DNA of 64,000 bases from Solibacillus daqui (GTDB taxonomy: Bacteria > Bacillota > Bacilli > Bacillales_A > Planococcaceae). The notes below the pieces were generated by a model that ran no database searches, was not told the DNA's origin, and saw only the letters and a program-made list of their open reading frames with translations. Shown here piece after piece: positions 8,995 through 17,508 of the stretch. The first letter of the stretch is position 1. Every line of letters starts with the position of its first letter. The stretch spans positions 1,233,501 through 1,297,500 of the forward strand of contig NZ_CP114887.1 of assembly GCF_028747805.1 (NCBI RefSeq), given 5' to 3'. Position numbers and translations under genes: made by a program.

Positions 8995-9043
8995 ATTGCT
9001 GGGCTTACAATGGAAAACTATCCGATGTATTACGAGGCCTCAT
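8995..9043 (+). pseudogene. Fossil fragment of the ABC permease gene at 9758-10873
   Basis: These 49 bases closely match bases 10028-10077 inside the intact permease gene, with a perfectly shared core encoding MENYPMYYEA, a few substitutions and one deleted base. Nothing else of the gene is present, and an in-frame start is missing. It is best explained as the remnant of a lost tandem copy of the ABC exporter gene or of a small ectopic duplication. Confidence 0.75.
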
Positions 9044-9107
9044 GACAATTGCCTAGCTAAGGTAGCCTCCAATAAAGAAACCTCGTAAAACAATTTGGAC
9101 TAAAAAA

Positions 9108-9395
9108 TTATCTTTCTTCCAATGTTAAAAGAAATAATCTGTAAATAATGAATGCCCCTAGGTACGCTCCAGTAACCAAGAAAATGGGCTTCAAAAAGAG
9201 TGCATGTATTGTTGTCATAAATACAGTATCATCAACAATTACTTGATAAATGGATGTAGCTGCAATATTACCAAAAATTATTGTCGATAGAACGGCAACT
9301 ATATTGAAAAACATGTTGAATTTATTGCTTGAATGATTTAGGAAAAGCATTAAAGCAGGGGCAACTATGCTTGACATAACTAATAAGAATTTCAA
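9108..9395 (-). CDS. Small membrane protein, unknown function
   Basis: About 95 residues from a TTG start at 9395, chosen because AAGGAG sits seven bases before it; an ATG at 9455 would add 20 polar residues without a ribosome site. The protein is hydrophobic, with three to four predicted membrane segments and few charged residues, ending IYRLFLLTLEER. No known domain was recognised. It lies between the quinone reductase and the ABC exporter on the opposite strand. Coding is supported by the ribosome site and clean hydrophobic pattern, but not by homology. Confidence 0.6.
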   Translation of the reverse strand: MKFLLVMSSIVAPALMLFLNHSSNKFNMFFNIVAVLSTIIFGNIAATSIYQVIVDDTVFMTTIHALFLKPIFLVTGAYLGAFIIYRLFLLTLEER

Positions 9396-9757
9396 AATAT
9401 CACTCCTTCTTATTTTCCCATTATGTCCTTGCTCATCTGTATATAAACAAAGCAAATAACCGTAGCGAGTTCAGGCGCTCCGGTTTCTTTTTGCTTAATT
9501 AAGTGACAAATAATTATTGATTAAAGGGAATTATTTAGAAACAAGTAAACTAAAAATTTATAGAAAAAAATTAAGTTGTGAATATTGGTGGAAACAGTAG
9601 GGTGGTATTAATTTATAGGAATGCAAATTTTTATGGGGAAATCTTTTTATGTTACTTTCTATAATTCTATTAAGAATATTTGTAAATTACGAATAGTTGG
9701 ATTATTCTAATATAAGATACTTAATTTTCCAAAAAATGAATAGAAAGGGTGTTGTTT
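9396..9757. other. Gene-free gap between the divergent membrane protein and ABC exporter
   Basis: A very AT-rich 362-base gap. A GC-rich imperfect hairpin (CCG..GCG/CGC..CGG) lies at 9466-9489, followed by TTTCTTTTT. A weak promoter for the exporter is possible: TTGTAA at 9680-9685, 17 bases, TATTCT at 9703-9708. No repeat element or open frame was recognised in the rest. Confidence 0.5.
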
Positions 9758-10873
9758 GTGCTTCGAGCGTTGAAGGTTGGGCTGTTGATTGAGCGCACCA
9801 ATCGTAAAAACTTAGTGGCGATACTAGCTGTTATAGTTGTCATGTTGGGCATGATGTTTTTCATCAAGGCTCAAGAGGTTGGGCAGCAGCTTGATGAAAA
9901 GAAGAGCGATTTTTACTATGGACGTGCTGCGTTGTCAAAGTTCCAGGTAAAGGATGCTTCCGAAGATGGAGATGGCAGTGATCTCTTCAAAAATTTGACG
10001 AAACAAAATAGTTCGATTGCACTGCAAATTGCGGGGCTGACGATGGAAAACTATCCGATGTATTACGAGGCGTCAATGCGCACAGCTGAGCTTCGGAAAG
10101 AGGCGTTTGACATGGAGGACTATGATAAAGTTGCGGATTTATTACCAACGAAACTCGAAAATACGCTCAACTATATGTATTTTAAACATTTAGTAGACGC
10201 CAAAAAACAAGAGGTTAGTAATTTATCGCAGTACATACCGTTTTTACTGTATTTCTTTAGTATTGCGGGCTTTGGCTGGTATATCTTTATTAGCTTTTAT
10301 ACGAGCTCAATTTTGCTGGATGATTTTGAACATACAAGCTTAATGAAGGGCTATCCTGTACGTTTTGACCAATACATCATATCAAAATGTATTATAGCAT
10401 TTGGTTATGTCTTAGCCTTTATTGCACTTATATTTATTAGTGCTTTACCAACTTTAAGAAATGGCTTTGGAGATCTATCAGAGCCTGTACGTATTTTTTT
10501 AGGAGAACCAGCGATTGTTTCAAGTATCTCCTATATTGGACTTGCAGTATTATACATGATTGTAATTTCGATTTTTGTTATGCTCCTATCGATCATTTTG
10601 AACGTCTTATTAAAAAATATGTATTTAACGCTATTTATCCACTTTATTTTATTCTTTTTACCAATTTTATTTCCAAGGCTTATTAGTATGCTCCCATACA
10701 ATCCTTTTAATTTTATGAGCTTTAATGATATTTTATCAGGTCTTCCAGTTGATTTAGAAAAGTCAACGCTGATTACAATGAATCAAGGATTACTTATTAT
10801 GATCATTTGTATTGTTATCATGTTGTTCGTGATACAGCGCTTTTTCTCAACAGGAAAAATTAAACGGGCGTAA
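9758..10873 (+). CDS. ABC exporter permease subunit 1
   Basis: About 371-residue ABC-2-type membrane protein. It has one N-terminal transmembrane helix (about 20-38), a long extracytoplasmic region (to about 155) and five further helices. GTG codons at 9749 and 9758 and a TTG at 9752 are possible starts; AAAGG at 9744-9748 best fits the GTG at 9758. The next gene is a second permease of similar layout and the third a cytoplasmic ATPase, so the three form one exporter. Substrate is unknown; ABC-2 exporters of this shape include bacitracin/lantibiotic-resistance and developmental exporters. A fragment of this gene is duplicated at 8995-9043. Confidence 0.85.
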   Translation: MLRALKVGLLIERTNRKNLVAILAVIVVMLGMMFFIKAQEVGQQLDEKKSDFYYGRAALSKFQVKDASEDGDGSDLFKNLTKQNSSIALQIAGLTMENYPMYYEASMRTAELRKEAFDMEDYDKVADLLPTKLENTLNYMYFKHLVDAKKQEVSNLSQYIPFLLYFFSIAGFGWYIFISFYTSSILLDDFEHTSLMKGYPVRFDQYIISKCIIAFGYVLAFIALIFISALPTLRNGFGDLSEPVRIFLGEPAIVSSISYIGLAVLYMIVISIFVMLLSIILNVLLKNMYLTLFIHFILFFLPILFPRLISMLPYNPFNFMSFNDILSGLPVDLEKSTLITMNQGLLIMIICIVIMLFVIQRFFSTGKIKRA

Positions 10874-10885
10874 GGGGGACTAGCT

Positions 10886-12097
10886 ATGTGGGGATATTTT
10901 AAATTTGAAATAAAGCAATTTTTTACAAACAAAAAAAATCTTGCGGTATTCGCTTTACTAACATTTGCGGCTATTTTTTATGCGTTTAAGCTAGCACCCG
11001 CTTATGATCCAATTGAAAAGGTAGACTATGATGAAATTGAGGCAAGGTATTTAACGCGTGAGGAATTTTTAGATTCGATGTTCGGAAAAAATTTATGGGA
11101 ATATCATCCGACTGTCGGGTACGCTGTCGATACATATAAAGTCTTGAACCCATTTGATAAGCAGCGTTTAGAAGCTCTTGATGAAGGTGATTTACAGAAA
11201 TATGCAGCAGCTACAAGCCAGTGGTATTTTGTTACAAATATGAACACATATCGTAATGATTTATTAGCATACAATCCACGCTATTATACGGAAGACAGAC
11301 GATTTGCTGAAGAAGAAGCCTACTTTGCCTATTTTGAACAATTTCAGCGCTATGATTCGTATGAAAGAGTATGGTATGAGTTGACAATTGAAATTTTTGA
11401 ACAACGAACAGCACTTCAAACATTAGAACGCTTATTGAAAGGTCCTTTACCATACATTATTTTAATTGCAACGCTACTACTTACAATCGATATCGTAACC
11501 AAAGATCGTCTTCACCCATCCATTTTAAAGGGCTTCCCAATTGCAGATTGGAAGCGGTTATTAGTGAAGGCAATTGTAGGATTAACAGGTAGTGTACTTC
11601 TTTGGATACCGATTTTTGTTGGAATAATCATTATTGGCTTCCAATTTGGTTTTGGAAATTTCGATTTGCCTACCCCTGTATTTGGCTATGACATGATTGC
11701 ACAAAATGAAGGTAAATTTGTGTATATGTCAATAGGTATGTTTTTGCTACGCTGCTTCTTATTATTAGCAGCATGGATGTTAGTCATCATTTCAGCAGTA
11801 CTATTATTTAGTATTTTATTCCGTCAAGAAATGCTCAATATGGTAGTTGTACTATTACTAATTTTTGGTGAACGCTTTTACACAAGTCGATCCATCGGTT
11901 ATTTCTGGGATGTCCAAAATTATCCTACATCGTATGTACAAGTAGGGAAAATCGTCTCAAAATATCAAAACTTCTATTTTACAACACCGAAATTACATGA
12001 CATGCTCGGACTAAAATTACTTTTAATCACTGCAGTAATACTAATCGTGCTAACGTTAGTGGTTTCGCTATCGAAGCGCTTTAAGTTAATTAAATAG
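10886..12097 (+). CDS. ABC exporter permease subunit 2
   Basis: 403-residue membrane protein with the same plan as its upstream neighbour: an N-terminal helix (about 18-34), a large soluble extracytoplasmic part rich in Tyr, Glu and Asp (about 35-185), then five to six helices. This architecture matches ABC-2 permeases. The ATG follows AAGGGGG. It lies 12 bases after subunit 1 and 11 before the ATPase, a clear operon. The weak resemblance between the subunits suggests they form a heterodimeric channel. Confidence 0.85.
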   Translation: MWGYFKFEIKQFFTNKKNLAVFALLTFAAIFYAFKLAPAYDPIEKVDYDEIEARYLTREEFLDSMFGKNLWEYHPTVGYAVDTYKVLNPFDKQRLEALDEGDLQKYAAATSQWYFVTNMNTYRNDLLAYNPRYYTEDRRFAEEEAYFAYFEQFQRYDSYERVWYELTIEIFEQRTALQTLERLLKGPLPYIILIATLLLTIDIVTKDRLHPSILKGFPIADWKRLLVKAIVGLTGSVLLWIPIFVGIIIIGFQFGFGNFDLPTPVFGYDMIAQNEGKFVYMSIGMFLLRCFLLLAAWMLVIISAVLLFSILFRQEMLNMVVVLLLIFGERFYTSRSIGYFWDVQNYPTSYVQVGKIVSKYQNFYFTTPKLHDMLGLKLLLITAVILIVLTLVVSLSKRFKLIK

Positions 12098-12108
12098 GAG
12101 GGTCTAAC

Positions 12109-13020
12109 ATGATCGATATTCAAAATATTACAGTGCAGTTCGGTGACCGGAAAGTACTAAATGATATTGCAATTCAGTTCCACCAAGGAGAAATGATCGG
12201 CCTTGTTGCTCCGAATGGAACAGGAAAGTCTACGCTTATGAACGTCATTATGAATTATTTAGTACCAACAAAAGGTAAAGTTGCATTCCGTAATGGACTT
12301 GCATATTCTAGTAAAACGAACGAAGTAAAAATCCATCAATTCGTGTCATTGATGCCAGATCAAAGTGATTTGTACAACTATTTATCAGGTCGTGACCATT
12401 TAAAAATGTTTGCAATGATGTGGGGCTCAGACAAAAAGCTTATTGATGAAACAATTGAAGTGTTAAACATGGGGCATTACGTCAACAAAAAAACAGGTAC
12501 GTACTCACTTGGTATGCGACAACGATTATGCTTTGCAATGCAAATTGTAGCGAATACCGAAATTATGATGATGGATGAAGTAATGAACGGACTTGACCCA
12601 AATAATGTCGAAATCATTTCGCGATTATTGATGAAGAAAAAAGCAGAGGGTAAGCTCATTATTATCGCGTCGCATTTACTCGATAACTTAGAAAAATATG
12701 CAGACCGTATTTTCTTATTTAATGAAGGAAAGCTTATCGATGCGAACGAAATTATTGATGGTTTTAGTCATGCCAAAATCAAAACGATTCGCGTGAAAAA
12801 CTTAGACGAATCGATTAAACGTGATTTACAACAAAGCTATCCATCAATAGATCAGCAAACATTAATGAATGATATGACGCTGCTACATTTACCACATTCA
12901 GAGGCGAGCTTACTTAGTGAGCTGACGACGTTTTTAGTTGATAAAGATGTTACAGACTTTAACTTTGGTAAAGTTACGTTAAATGATTTATACGCGCTTT
13001 ATTATCATGAGGTAATATAA
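12109..13020 (+). CDS. ABC transporter ATP-binding protein
   Basis: 303-residue cytoplasmic ATPase that energises the two preceding permeases. It has Walker A APNGTGKST (residues 34-42), Q-loop near SLMPDQSDL, signature YSLGMRQRL (a variant of LSGGQ with SLGM) and Walker B IMMMDEVMNGLD followed by the switch His in ASHLLD. The C-terminal 80 residues form a small accessory domain typical of drug/antibiotic exporter ATPases. It is followed immediately by a strong terminator, so it closes the operon. Confidence 0.93.
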   Translation: MIDIQNITVQFGDRKVLNDIAIQFHQGEMIGLVAPNGTGKSTLMNVIMNYLVPTKGKVAFRNGLAYSSKTNEVKIHQFVSLMPDQSDLYNYLSGRDHLKMFAMMWGSDKKLIDETIEVLNMGHYVNKKTGTYSLGMRQRLCFAMQIVANTEIMMMDEVMNGLDPNNVEIISRLLMKKKAEGKLIIIASHLLDNLEKYADRIFLFNEGKLIDANEIIDGFSHAKIKTIRVKNLDESIKRDLQQSYPSIDQQTLMNDMTLLHLPHSEASLLSELTTFLVDKDVTDFNFGKVTLNDLYALYYHEVI

Positions 13021-13024
13021 AAGG

Positions 13025-13058
13025 AACCTTCGTCAATATGAAATTGACGAAGGTTTTT
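13025..13058 (+). terminator. Terminator of the ABC exporter operon
   Basis: A 12-base perfect stem (AACCTTCGTCAA with its complement at 13044-13055) with a short loop, followed by a T-run. Confidence 0.92.
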
Positions 13059-13116
13059 GATTTATACGCTACTTATTTCTATGAATACATTGTTTGGACA
13101 ACTCAAAATAATACGG

Positions 13117-13145
13117 TTGACAATATACCTATAGGGGTATATGAT
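13117..13145 (+). promoter_or_regulatory. CstR-controlled promoter of the sulfur operon
   Basis: The -35 box TTGACA and -10 box TATGAT are spaced by exactly 17 bases. The spacer is filled by the palindrome ATACCTATAGGGGTAT (13125-13140), the CsoR/CstR-type operator. Bound repressor would block polymerase. It lies 53 bases before the CoA-disulfide reductase gene. Confidence 0.92.
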
Positions 13146-13197
13146 AGGGCTAGTAAAAGATTTATCAAAATTCACGGAAATGTAAAGGGGAATTTGA

Positions 13198-14889
13198 ATG
13201 AAGAAAATTGTAATCGTTGGTGGCGTTGCGGGTGGTGCATCTGCAGCAGCACGAATTCGCCGTTTAGATGAACAAGCACAAATTGTCATGTTTGAAAAAG
13301 GTCCCCATGTTTCGTTTTCAAACTGTTCGTTACCGTTTTACTTAAGTGGTGTTGTAACAGATTCGAAAAAATTAGTTATGATGAACCCAAACTCGTTTGA
13401 AGCAAAATATAATATTGATGCACGTGTTAATAGTGAAGTTGTTACGATTAATCGTGACAAAAAATTAGTAACAGTAAAAAATGTAGTAACAGGTGAAAGC
13501 TATGAAGAAGCGTATGATGTGTTAATTTTATCACCTGGCGCAAGTCCAATTGTACCAAAGCTTGAAGGTGTTGAATTACCGCATGTATTTACAGTGCGTA
13601 ATGTTGTAGATATTGAAAAATTACACAATGCAATTGTTGAAAAGGATGCAAAAAATATTGCCGTAATCGGTGGTGGCTTTATCGGCGTGGAAGTGGCTGA
13701 AAACTTACGCCTTGCTGGTCGTAATGTGTCATTAGTTGAATTTGCACCTCAAATTTTAACACCATTTGATGATGATATGGTACAAATTTTGCATAAAGAA
13801 ATGATGGATCACGGTGTGGATTTAGTTGTTGGGGATGGCTTAGCGTTAATTAATGAGCAGGCCATTACGTTAAATTCAGGTAAAGTGATTGATGCGGATA
13901 TCGTGGTCTTAGCGATTGGGGTACGTCCTGAAACGACATTAGCAGTAGAAACAAATCTTGAAATCGGTGAAACAGGGGCAATCGCTGTTAACCAAAACTA
14001 TCAAACGAGTGACCGTAATATTTATGCAGTAGGAGATGCGATTGAAGTATATCACCGCTTAATGAACAAAAAAACACGTTTAGCACTTGCAGGACCGGCA
14101 CAAAAGCAAGCACGTGCGATTGCAGACCATATTTACGGTATTCCGAACCAAAATCGTGGTGTGATTGGTTCATCAAGCATTCAAGTGTTTGATTTAGCAG
14201 CTGCATCAACAGGGTTAAATGAGCGTACAGCGAAGCAATTAGACATACCAACAGAAGCGGTGTATGTTATTGCACCAGATAAAGTAGGATTAATGCCATC
14301 TAGTAATCCGTTACATTTTAAGTTAATTTACGAAGTGCCAACAGGTCGTATTTTAGGTGCGCAAGCGATTGGTAAAGGGAATGCCGATAAGCGTGTTGAT
14401 GTGATTGCGACACTCATTTCAATGGGCGGAACAATAGAAGACTTAAAAGATTTAGAGCTTTCGTATTCACCAATGTTCTCAACAGCTAAGGACGTGTCAA
14501 ATATGGCGGCCCTAGTAGCATCGAACATTATGGCAGGGCGCTTCAAGCAAGTCCGCGTTGACGAAGTTCGTGGGTTAGTAGAATCAGGTGCAGTCATTAT
14601 TGACGTACGTGAGCCAAATGAATTTGCAAACGGTGCATTAAAAGGTGCAATCAATATTCCATTAGGTGAAATCCGTACTCGCATGAATGAAATTCCAAAG
14701 GACGTCCCAGTATATGTACATTGTCGTTCATCACAACGTAGCTATAATGCGGTAATGGCACTTGAAAACAGCGGCTATGATAATGTATATAATATTTCAG
14801 GTTCGTTTTTAGGAATTAGCTTATACGAATATTTCAATGACCAACAACTAGGCCGTGAGCCGATTGTAACAAGCTATAATTTTAAATAA
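13198..14889 (+). CDS. CoA-disulfide reductase-rhodanese fusion (NADPH persulfide reductase)
   Basis: 563-residue flavoprotein. The N-terminal FAD-binding loop is GGVAGGASAAARIRR (8-22). The redox Cys43 sits in SFSNCSLPF, as in CoA-disulfide reductases, and a second Rossmann NAD(P)H loop is at about 158-168 (VIGGGFIGVEVAE). The dimerisation domain runs to about 450 and a C-terminal rhodanese has Cys509 in HCRSSQRS. Such CoADR-RHD enzymes reduce CoA disulfide, CoA persulfide and polysulfide. Its promoter carries a CstR operator and it opens the reactive-sulfur cluster. The start ATG has AAAGGGG upstream. Confidence 0.95.
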   Translation: MKKIVIVGGVAGGASAAARIRRLDEQAQIVMFEKGPHVSFSNCSLPFYLSGVVTDSKKLVMMNPNSFEAKYNIDARVNSEVVTINRDKKLVTVKNVVTGESYEEAYDVLILSPGASPIVPKLEGVELPHVFTVRNVVDIEKLHNAIVEKDAKNIAVIGGGFIGVEVAENLRLAGRNVSLVEFAPQILTPFDDDMVQILHKEMMDHGVDLVVGDGLALINEQAITLNSGKVIDADIVVLAIGVRPETTLAVETNLEIGETGAIAVNQNYQTSDRNIYAVGDAIEVYHRLMNKKTRLALAGPAQKQARAIADHIYGIPNQNRGVIGSSSIQVFDLAAASTGLNERTAKQLDIPTEAVYVIAPDKVGLMPSSNPLHFKLIYEVPTGRILGAQAIGKGNADKRVDVIATLISMGGTIEDLKDLELSYSPMFSTAKDVSNMAALVASNIMAGRFKQVRVDEVRGLVESGAVIIDVREPNEFANGALKGAINIPLGEIRTRMNEIPKDVPVYVHCRSSQRSYNAVMALENSGYDNVYNISGSFLGISLYEYFNDQQLGREPIVTSYNFK

Positions 14890-14895
14890 GTTAAA

Positions 14896-14929
14896 TATGG
14901 TGGGGATAATAAATTTTATTTCCACCATA
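14896..14929 (+). terminator. Hairpin after the persulfide reductase gene
   Basis: TATGGTGG pairs with CCACCATA (14922-14929), with an AT-rich interior and ACTTTTC following. It is a moderate terminator that separates this gene from the cstR promoter. Confidence 0.6.
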
Positions 14930-14938
14930 ACTTTTCGG

Positions 14939-14967
14939 TTGACATATACCTGCAGGGGTATTATTAT
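14939..14967 (+). promoter_or_regulatory. CstR-controlled promoter of cstR and downstream genes
   Basis: TTGACA and TATTAT are separated by 17 bases that contain the palindrome ATACCTGCAGGGGTAT (14946-14961). The layout is the same as at 13117-13145, so CstR should repress its own transcription. Confidence 0.9.
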
Positions 14968-15000
14968 AAGGTTAAGCAAAACGGAGAAAGAGGTGAGCTT

Positions 15001-15261
15001 ATGCAATACGATGCAAAGGTAACAGCACGTATGAAACGAATTGAAGGTCAGCTTCGTGGCGTACTTCGCATGATGGAAGAAGAAAAAGATTGCAAAGAAG
15101 TCATCACACAGTTAAGTGCAATTCGTTCTGCAGTCGATCGAACAATCGGTGTTATTGTATCCGACAATTTAGTTGAGTGCTTGTCTAAAGAAGCTGAAAA
15201 TGAATTAGACAAAAACGAATTGGTCAAACAAGCAGTAGAATTATTAGTAAAAAGTCGATAA
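15001..15261 (+). CDS. cstR: CsoR-family persulfide-sensing repressor CstR
   Basis: 86-residue all-helical DUF156 repressor. It keeps the two cysteines used by CstR for per/polysulfide sensing, Cys31 (EKDCKEV) and Cys60 (LVECLS), but lacks the copper-ligand His next to the second cysteine that defines CsoR. The basic segment KRIEGQLRGV is the family hallmark. Reactive sulfur should crosslink the cysteines and release DNA. The operator palindrome occurs in its own promoter and four more times in the cluster. The start follows AGAAAGAGGTG. It is related to B. subtilis YrkD by context. Confidence 0.93.
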   Translation: MQYDAKVTARMKRIEGQLRGVLRMMEEEKDCKEVITQLSAIRSAVDRTIGVIVSDNLVECLSKEAENELDKNELVKQAVELLVKSR

Positions 15262-15285
15262 GGCTTTTTATTTTTCAAAATAAAA

Positions 15286-15301
15286 ATACCTATAGGGGTA
15301 A
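15286..15301. promoter_or_regulatory. CstR operator before the first DsrE gene
   Basis: ATACCTATAGGGGTAA abuts the ribosome site AGGAG of the DsrE gene. No good -35/-10 pair surrounds it, so it may act as a transcription roadblock, or it may be the relic of an older promoter. Confidence 0.75.
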
Positions 15302-15310
15302 GGAGATAAT

Positions 15311-15787
15311 ATGGAAAAGAAAAAAACAACCATCGTTTTATTTAGTGGAGATTACGACAAGGCAATGGCAGCCTATATTATTGCCAATGGTGCGGCGGCT
15401 TATGATCATGAGGTAACAATTTTCCATACGTTCTGGGGTATTAACGCATTACGTAAACAGGAGCCAGTTCAAGTGAAAAAAGGCTTCCTAGAAAAAATGT
15501 TTGCGAAAATGATGCCACAAGGTGCTGAAAAATTAGGATTATCGAAAATGCAAATGCTTGGCATGGGTCCAAAAATGATTAAGCATGTAATGGAAAAGCA
15601 TAACGCGCTTACATTAACACAGCTCATTGAAATGGCACAGGAGCAAGATATTAAGCTAATTACTTGTACGATGACAATGGATTTACTTGGACTTCAAGAA
15701 GCCGAGTTGCTAGATGGCGTTGAATATGCAGGGGTTGCCGCATATTTAGCAGATGCTGAAGATGGAACAGTAAACTTATTTATATAA
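15311..15787 (+). CDS. yrkE: DsrE/DsrF-like sulfur-relay protein
   Basis: 158-residue protein of the DsrE2 group. It has an N-terminal Rossmann-like TTIVLFSGDYDKAMAAYIIA, a Met/Lys-rich middle segment (about 55-95) and the conserved Cys119 in LITCTMTMD that would carry sulfane sulfur. Such proteins pass persulfide between rhodanese, TusA and other carriers in the cytoplasm, sometimes membrane-associated. It has a paralogue two genes on (17063-17458) that shares the TMTMD/QMTMD motif. Position and size match B. subtilis YrkE. Confidence 0.88.
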   Translation: MEKKKTTIVLFSGDYDKAMAAYIIANGAAAYDHEVTIFHTFWGINALRKQEPVQVKKGFLEKMFAKMMPQGAEKLGLSKMQMLGMGPKMIKHVMEKHNALTLTQLIEMAQEQDIKLITCTMTMDLLGLQEAELLDGVEYAGVAAYLADAEDGTVNLFI

Positions 15788-15797
15788 GAGGTGCTAA

Positions 15798-16139
15798 ATG
15801 GAAACGATCATCATCATTGCAGTTATAGTTACATTTTTTGCATGGCGCATGAAGCCAGCAAAAGGAATTCAAACAATTTCTACAGCGAAAGCGCAAGAAA
15901 TTATCAATGACAAAGATAAAGTATTTATCGATGTGCGAACGCCAGCGGAATATAAGGCGCGGAATGTCCGACAATTTAAAAATATGCCGCTTGGTACAGA
16001 CTATTCGAAATTACCGAAAGACAAAGAAATTGTAGTCATTTGTCAAAGTGGAATGCGTTCGATGCAAGCGTGTAAGCAATTAAAAAAATTAGGCTTTGAA
16101 AAAGTAACCAATGTCCGCGGTGGCATGAGTGCTTATTAA
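15798..16139 (+). CDS. Membrane-anchored single-domain rhodanese
   Basis: 113 residues: an N-terminal hydrophobic anchor (about 3-15), then one rhodanese domain with the family signature VFIDVRTPAEY and active-site Cys82 in the loop CQSGMRS. Rhodaneses transfer sulfane sulfur to thiol acceptors. The anchor suggests it works at the inner face of the membrane. It is 10 bases after the DsrE gene and 15 before another rhodanese, with AGAGGTG upstream. The active-site loop length is normal for sulfurtransferases. Confidence 0.9.
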   Translation: METIIIIAVIVTFFAWRMKPAKGIQTISTAKAQEIINDKDKVFIDVRTPAEYKARNVRQFKNMPLGTDYSKLPKDKEIVVICQSGMRSMQACKQLKKLGFEKVTNVRGGMSAY

Positions 16140-16154
16140 GAGGAGGAACAAAAA

Positions 16155-16451
16155 ATGAAAACGATCTTACCACAAGAAGTGCAAGCAAAATTACAAGCAG
16201 GCGAAGCGTTAAACTTAATTGACGTACGCGAAGTTGATGAAGTGCAAGCGGGTCATATTCCTGGTATTACACATATTCCACTTGGATTATTTGAATTCAA
16301 AATGAATGAACTTGATAAAAATAAATCGTATATTATGGTTTGTCGTTCTGGTGGGCGCAGTGGCCAAGCAACAGCATTTTTAGACTCACATGGTTTTAAT
16401 GTAACAAACATGGTTGGTGGCATGCTCGAGTGGGCTGGAGACGTAGAATAA
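16155..16451 (+). CDS. Single-domain rhodanese sulfurtransferase
   Basis: 98-residue cytoplasmic rhodanese. It begins ILPQEVQAKLQAG, has LIDVREVDEVQAGHIPG and catalytic Cys63 in the loop CRSGGRS. It is a stand-alone sulfurtransferase of the GlpE type. The ribosome site is AGAGGAGG. It is the second of three rhodanese-bearing genes between the two DsrE genes, and an imperfect CstR operator follows it. Confidence 0.92.
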   Translation: MKTILPQEVQAKLQAGEALNLIDVREVDEVQAGHIPGITHIPLGLFEFKMNELDKNKSYIMVCRSGGRSGQATAFLDSHGFNVTNMVGGMLEWAGDVE

Positions 16452-16468
16452 TTTTTTTTGAAAGAAAA

Positions 16469-16486
16469 TATACCCTGTTAGGTATA
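16469..16486. promoter_or_regulatory. Imperfect CstR operator before the TusA-rhodanese gene
   Basis: The inverted repeat TATACC/GGTATA is kept, but the centre (CTGTTA) differs from the other sites and lacks GGGG. It lies 14 bases before the start codon, overlapping the leader. Binding strength is uncertain. Confidence 0.5.
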
Positions 16487-16500
16487 AATGGAGGCTTACA

Positions 16501-17061
16501 ATGATTCAATCACATATACAGTTAGATGCAAAAGGTCTTGCATGTCCAATGCCAATTGTGAAAACAAAAAAGGCAATGGCAGATGTAGCAGAAGGTCAAG
16601 TGTTAGAAGTGCAAGCAACAGATAAAGGCTCAGTAGCAGATTTAGCGGCTTGGAGTAAAACAACTGGTCATCAATACATTGGGCATCAAGAACAAGATGG
16701 TGTGTTTTTCCACTATATTCGTAAATGTAATCCAGATGTAAATGAAGCGGCGGATAAAACATTTGAACACACGATTTCAAATGAAGAAGCAGTAGCAAGT
16801 GAAGGCTTAATTTTAGACGTACGTGAAGCGGCGGAATTCGCATTTGGTCATATTCCAAATGCAAAATCAATTCCAATGGGTGAATTACAAGGTCGTTTCA
16901 ATGAATTAAACAAAGACGAAGCGATTTACGTCATTTGCCGTACAGGTACACGCTCAGATTTAGCAGCTCAGCAATTAGTTGCAGCAGGATTTACAAACGT
17001 ATATAACGTCTTACCAGGTATGACTGGCTATGAAGGCGAATTAAAGAAAGAGGTACAATAA
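16501..17061 (+). CDS. yrkF: TusA-rhodanese fusion (YrkF/CstA-like)
   Basis: 186 residues: an N-terminal TusA domain (about 5-75) with the sulfur-carrier Cys15 in ACPMPIVKTKKAM, and a C-terminal rhodanese (about 95-183) with Cys146 in CRTGTRSD. The fusion lets the rhodanese load persulfide directly onto the TusA cysteine. Staphylococcal CstA is rhodanese-TusA-rhodanese, so this is the shorter two-domain form known from B. subtilis YrkF (185 residues). Its stop is one base from the next gene, so the two are translationally coupled. Confidence 0.94.
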   Translation: MIQSHIQLDAKGLACPMPIVKTKKAMADVAEGQVLEVQATDKGSVADLAAWSKTTGHQYIGHQEQDGVFFHYIRKCNPDVNEAADKTFEHTISNEEAVASEGLILDVREAAEFAFGHIPNAKSIPMGELQGRFNELNKDEAIYVICRTGTRSDLAAQQLVAAGFTNVYNVLPGMTGYEGELKKEVQ

Positions 17062-17062
17062 T

Positions 17063-17458
17063 ATGTCAAACAAAGTAGCGATTATCGCAGCAAACGGTGG
17101 TCTTTTCGATGCTTATAAAGTATTCAATATCGCAACAGCTGCAGCAGCATCAGATAAGGAAGTAGAAATTTTCTTCACATTTGAAGGCTTAAACTTAATT
17201 CATAAAGAAGCAATGCATGCTCTAGAAATGCCAGCAGGAAAAGAGCATTTTGCAGAAGGTTTTAAAAATGCGCAAGTTCCATCTATTCCACAATTAGTAG
17301 AAATGGCACAGGAGCTAGGTGTAAAGTTCATCGCTTGCCAAATGACAATGGACGTAATGGGCTTAACGAAAGAAAACTTCGTGGATGGCATTGATGTAGG
17401 CGGCGCTGTAACATTCTTAGAGTTCGCGAAAGACGCAGCACCAACATTAACATTCTAA
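17063..17458 (+). CDS. DsrE/DsrF-like sulfur carrier, second copy
   Basis: 131-residue DsrE-family protein with N-terminal KVAIIAANGGLFDAYKVF and the sulfur-carrying Cys92 in IACQMTMDVMG. It is related to the 15311-15787 product but lacks the Met/Lys insert. It may be the carrier partner of the TusA-rhodanese protein encoded just upstream. A 26-base hairpin follows, then a CstR operator. Confidence 0.9.
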   Translation: MSNKVAIIAANGGLFDAYKVFNIATAAAASDKEVEIFFTFEGLNLIHKEAMHALEMPAGKEHFAEGFKNAQVPSIPQLVEMAQELGVKFIACQMTMDVMGLTKENFVDGIDVGGAVTFLEFAKDAAPTLTF

Positions 17459-17464
17459 TGAAAT

Positions 17465-17490
17465 TTGATAGGGAGGGCTCTCTCTATCAA
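17465..17490 (+). other. Intercistronic hairpin without T-run
   Basis: TTGATAGGGAG pairs with CTCTCTATCAA (one G-T) around a four-base loop. It is followed by A instead of T, so it is an mRNA processing/stability hairpin, not a canonical terminator. Confidence 0.55.
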
Positions 17491-17508
17491 AAAAATTTAA
17501 ATAAAAAT

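Noticed and set aside
13038..13271. 77-codon ORF across the sulfur promoter
   Set aside because: It covers a terminator and a CstR promoter and overlaps the reductase gene in another frame.
16496..16876. 126-codon minus-strand ORF opposite the TusA-rhodanese gene
   Set aside because: Leucine/histidine-rich antisense shadow of a well-supported gene; no ribosome site.
17465..17490. Terminator between the second DsrE gene and the dioxygenase gene
   Set aside because: The stem is followed by A, not T, so it was kept only as a hairpin.
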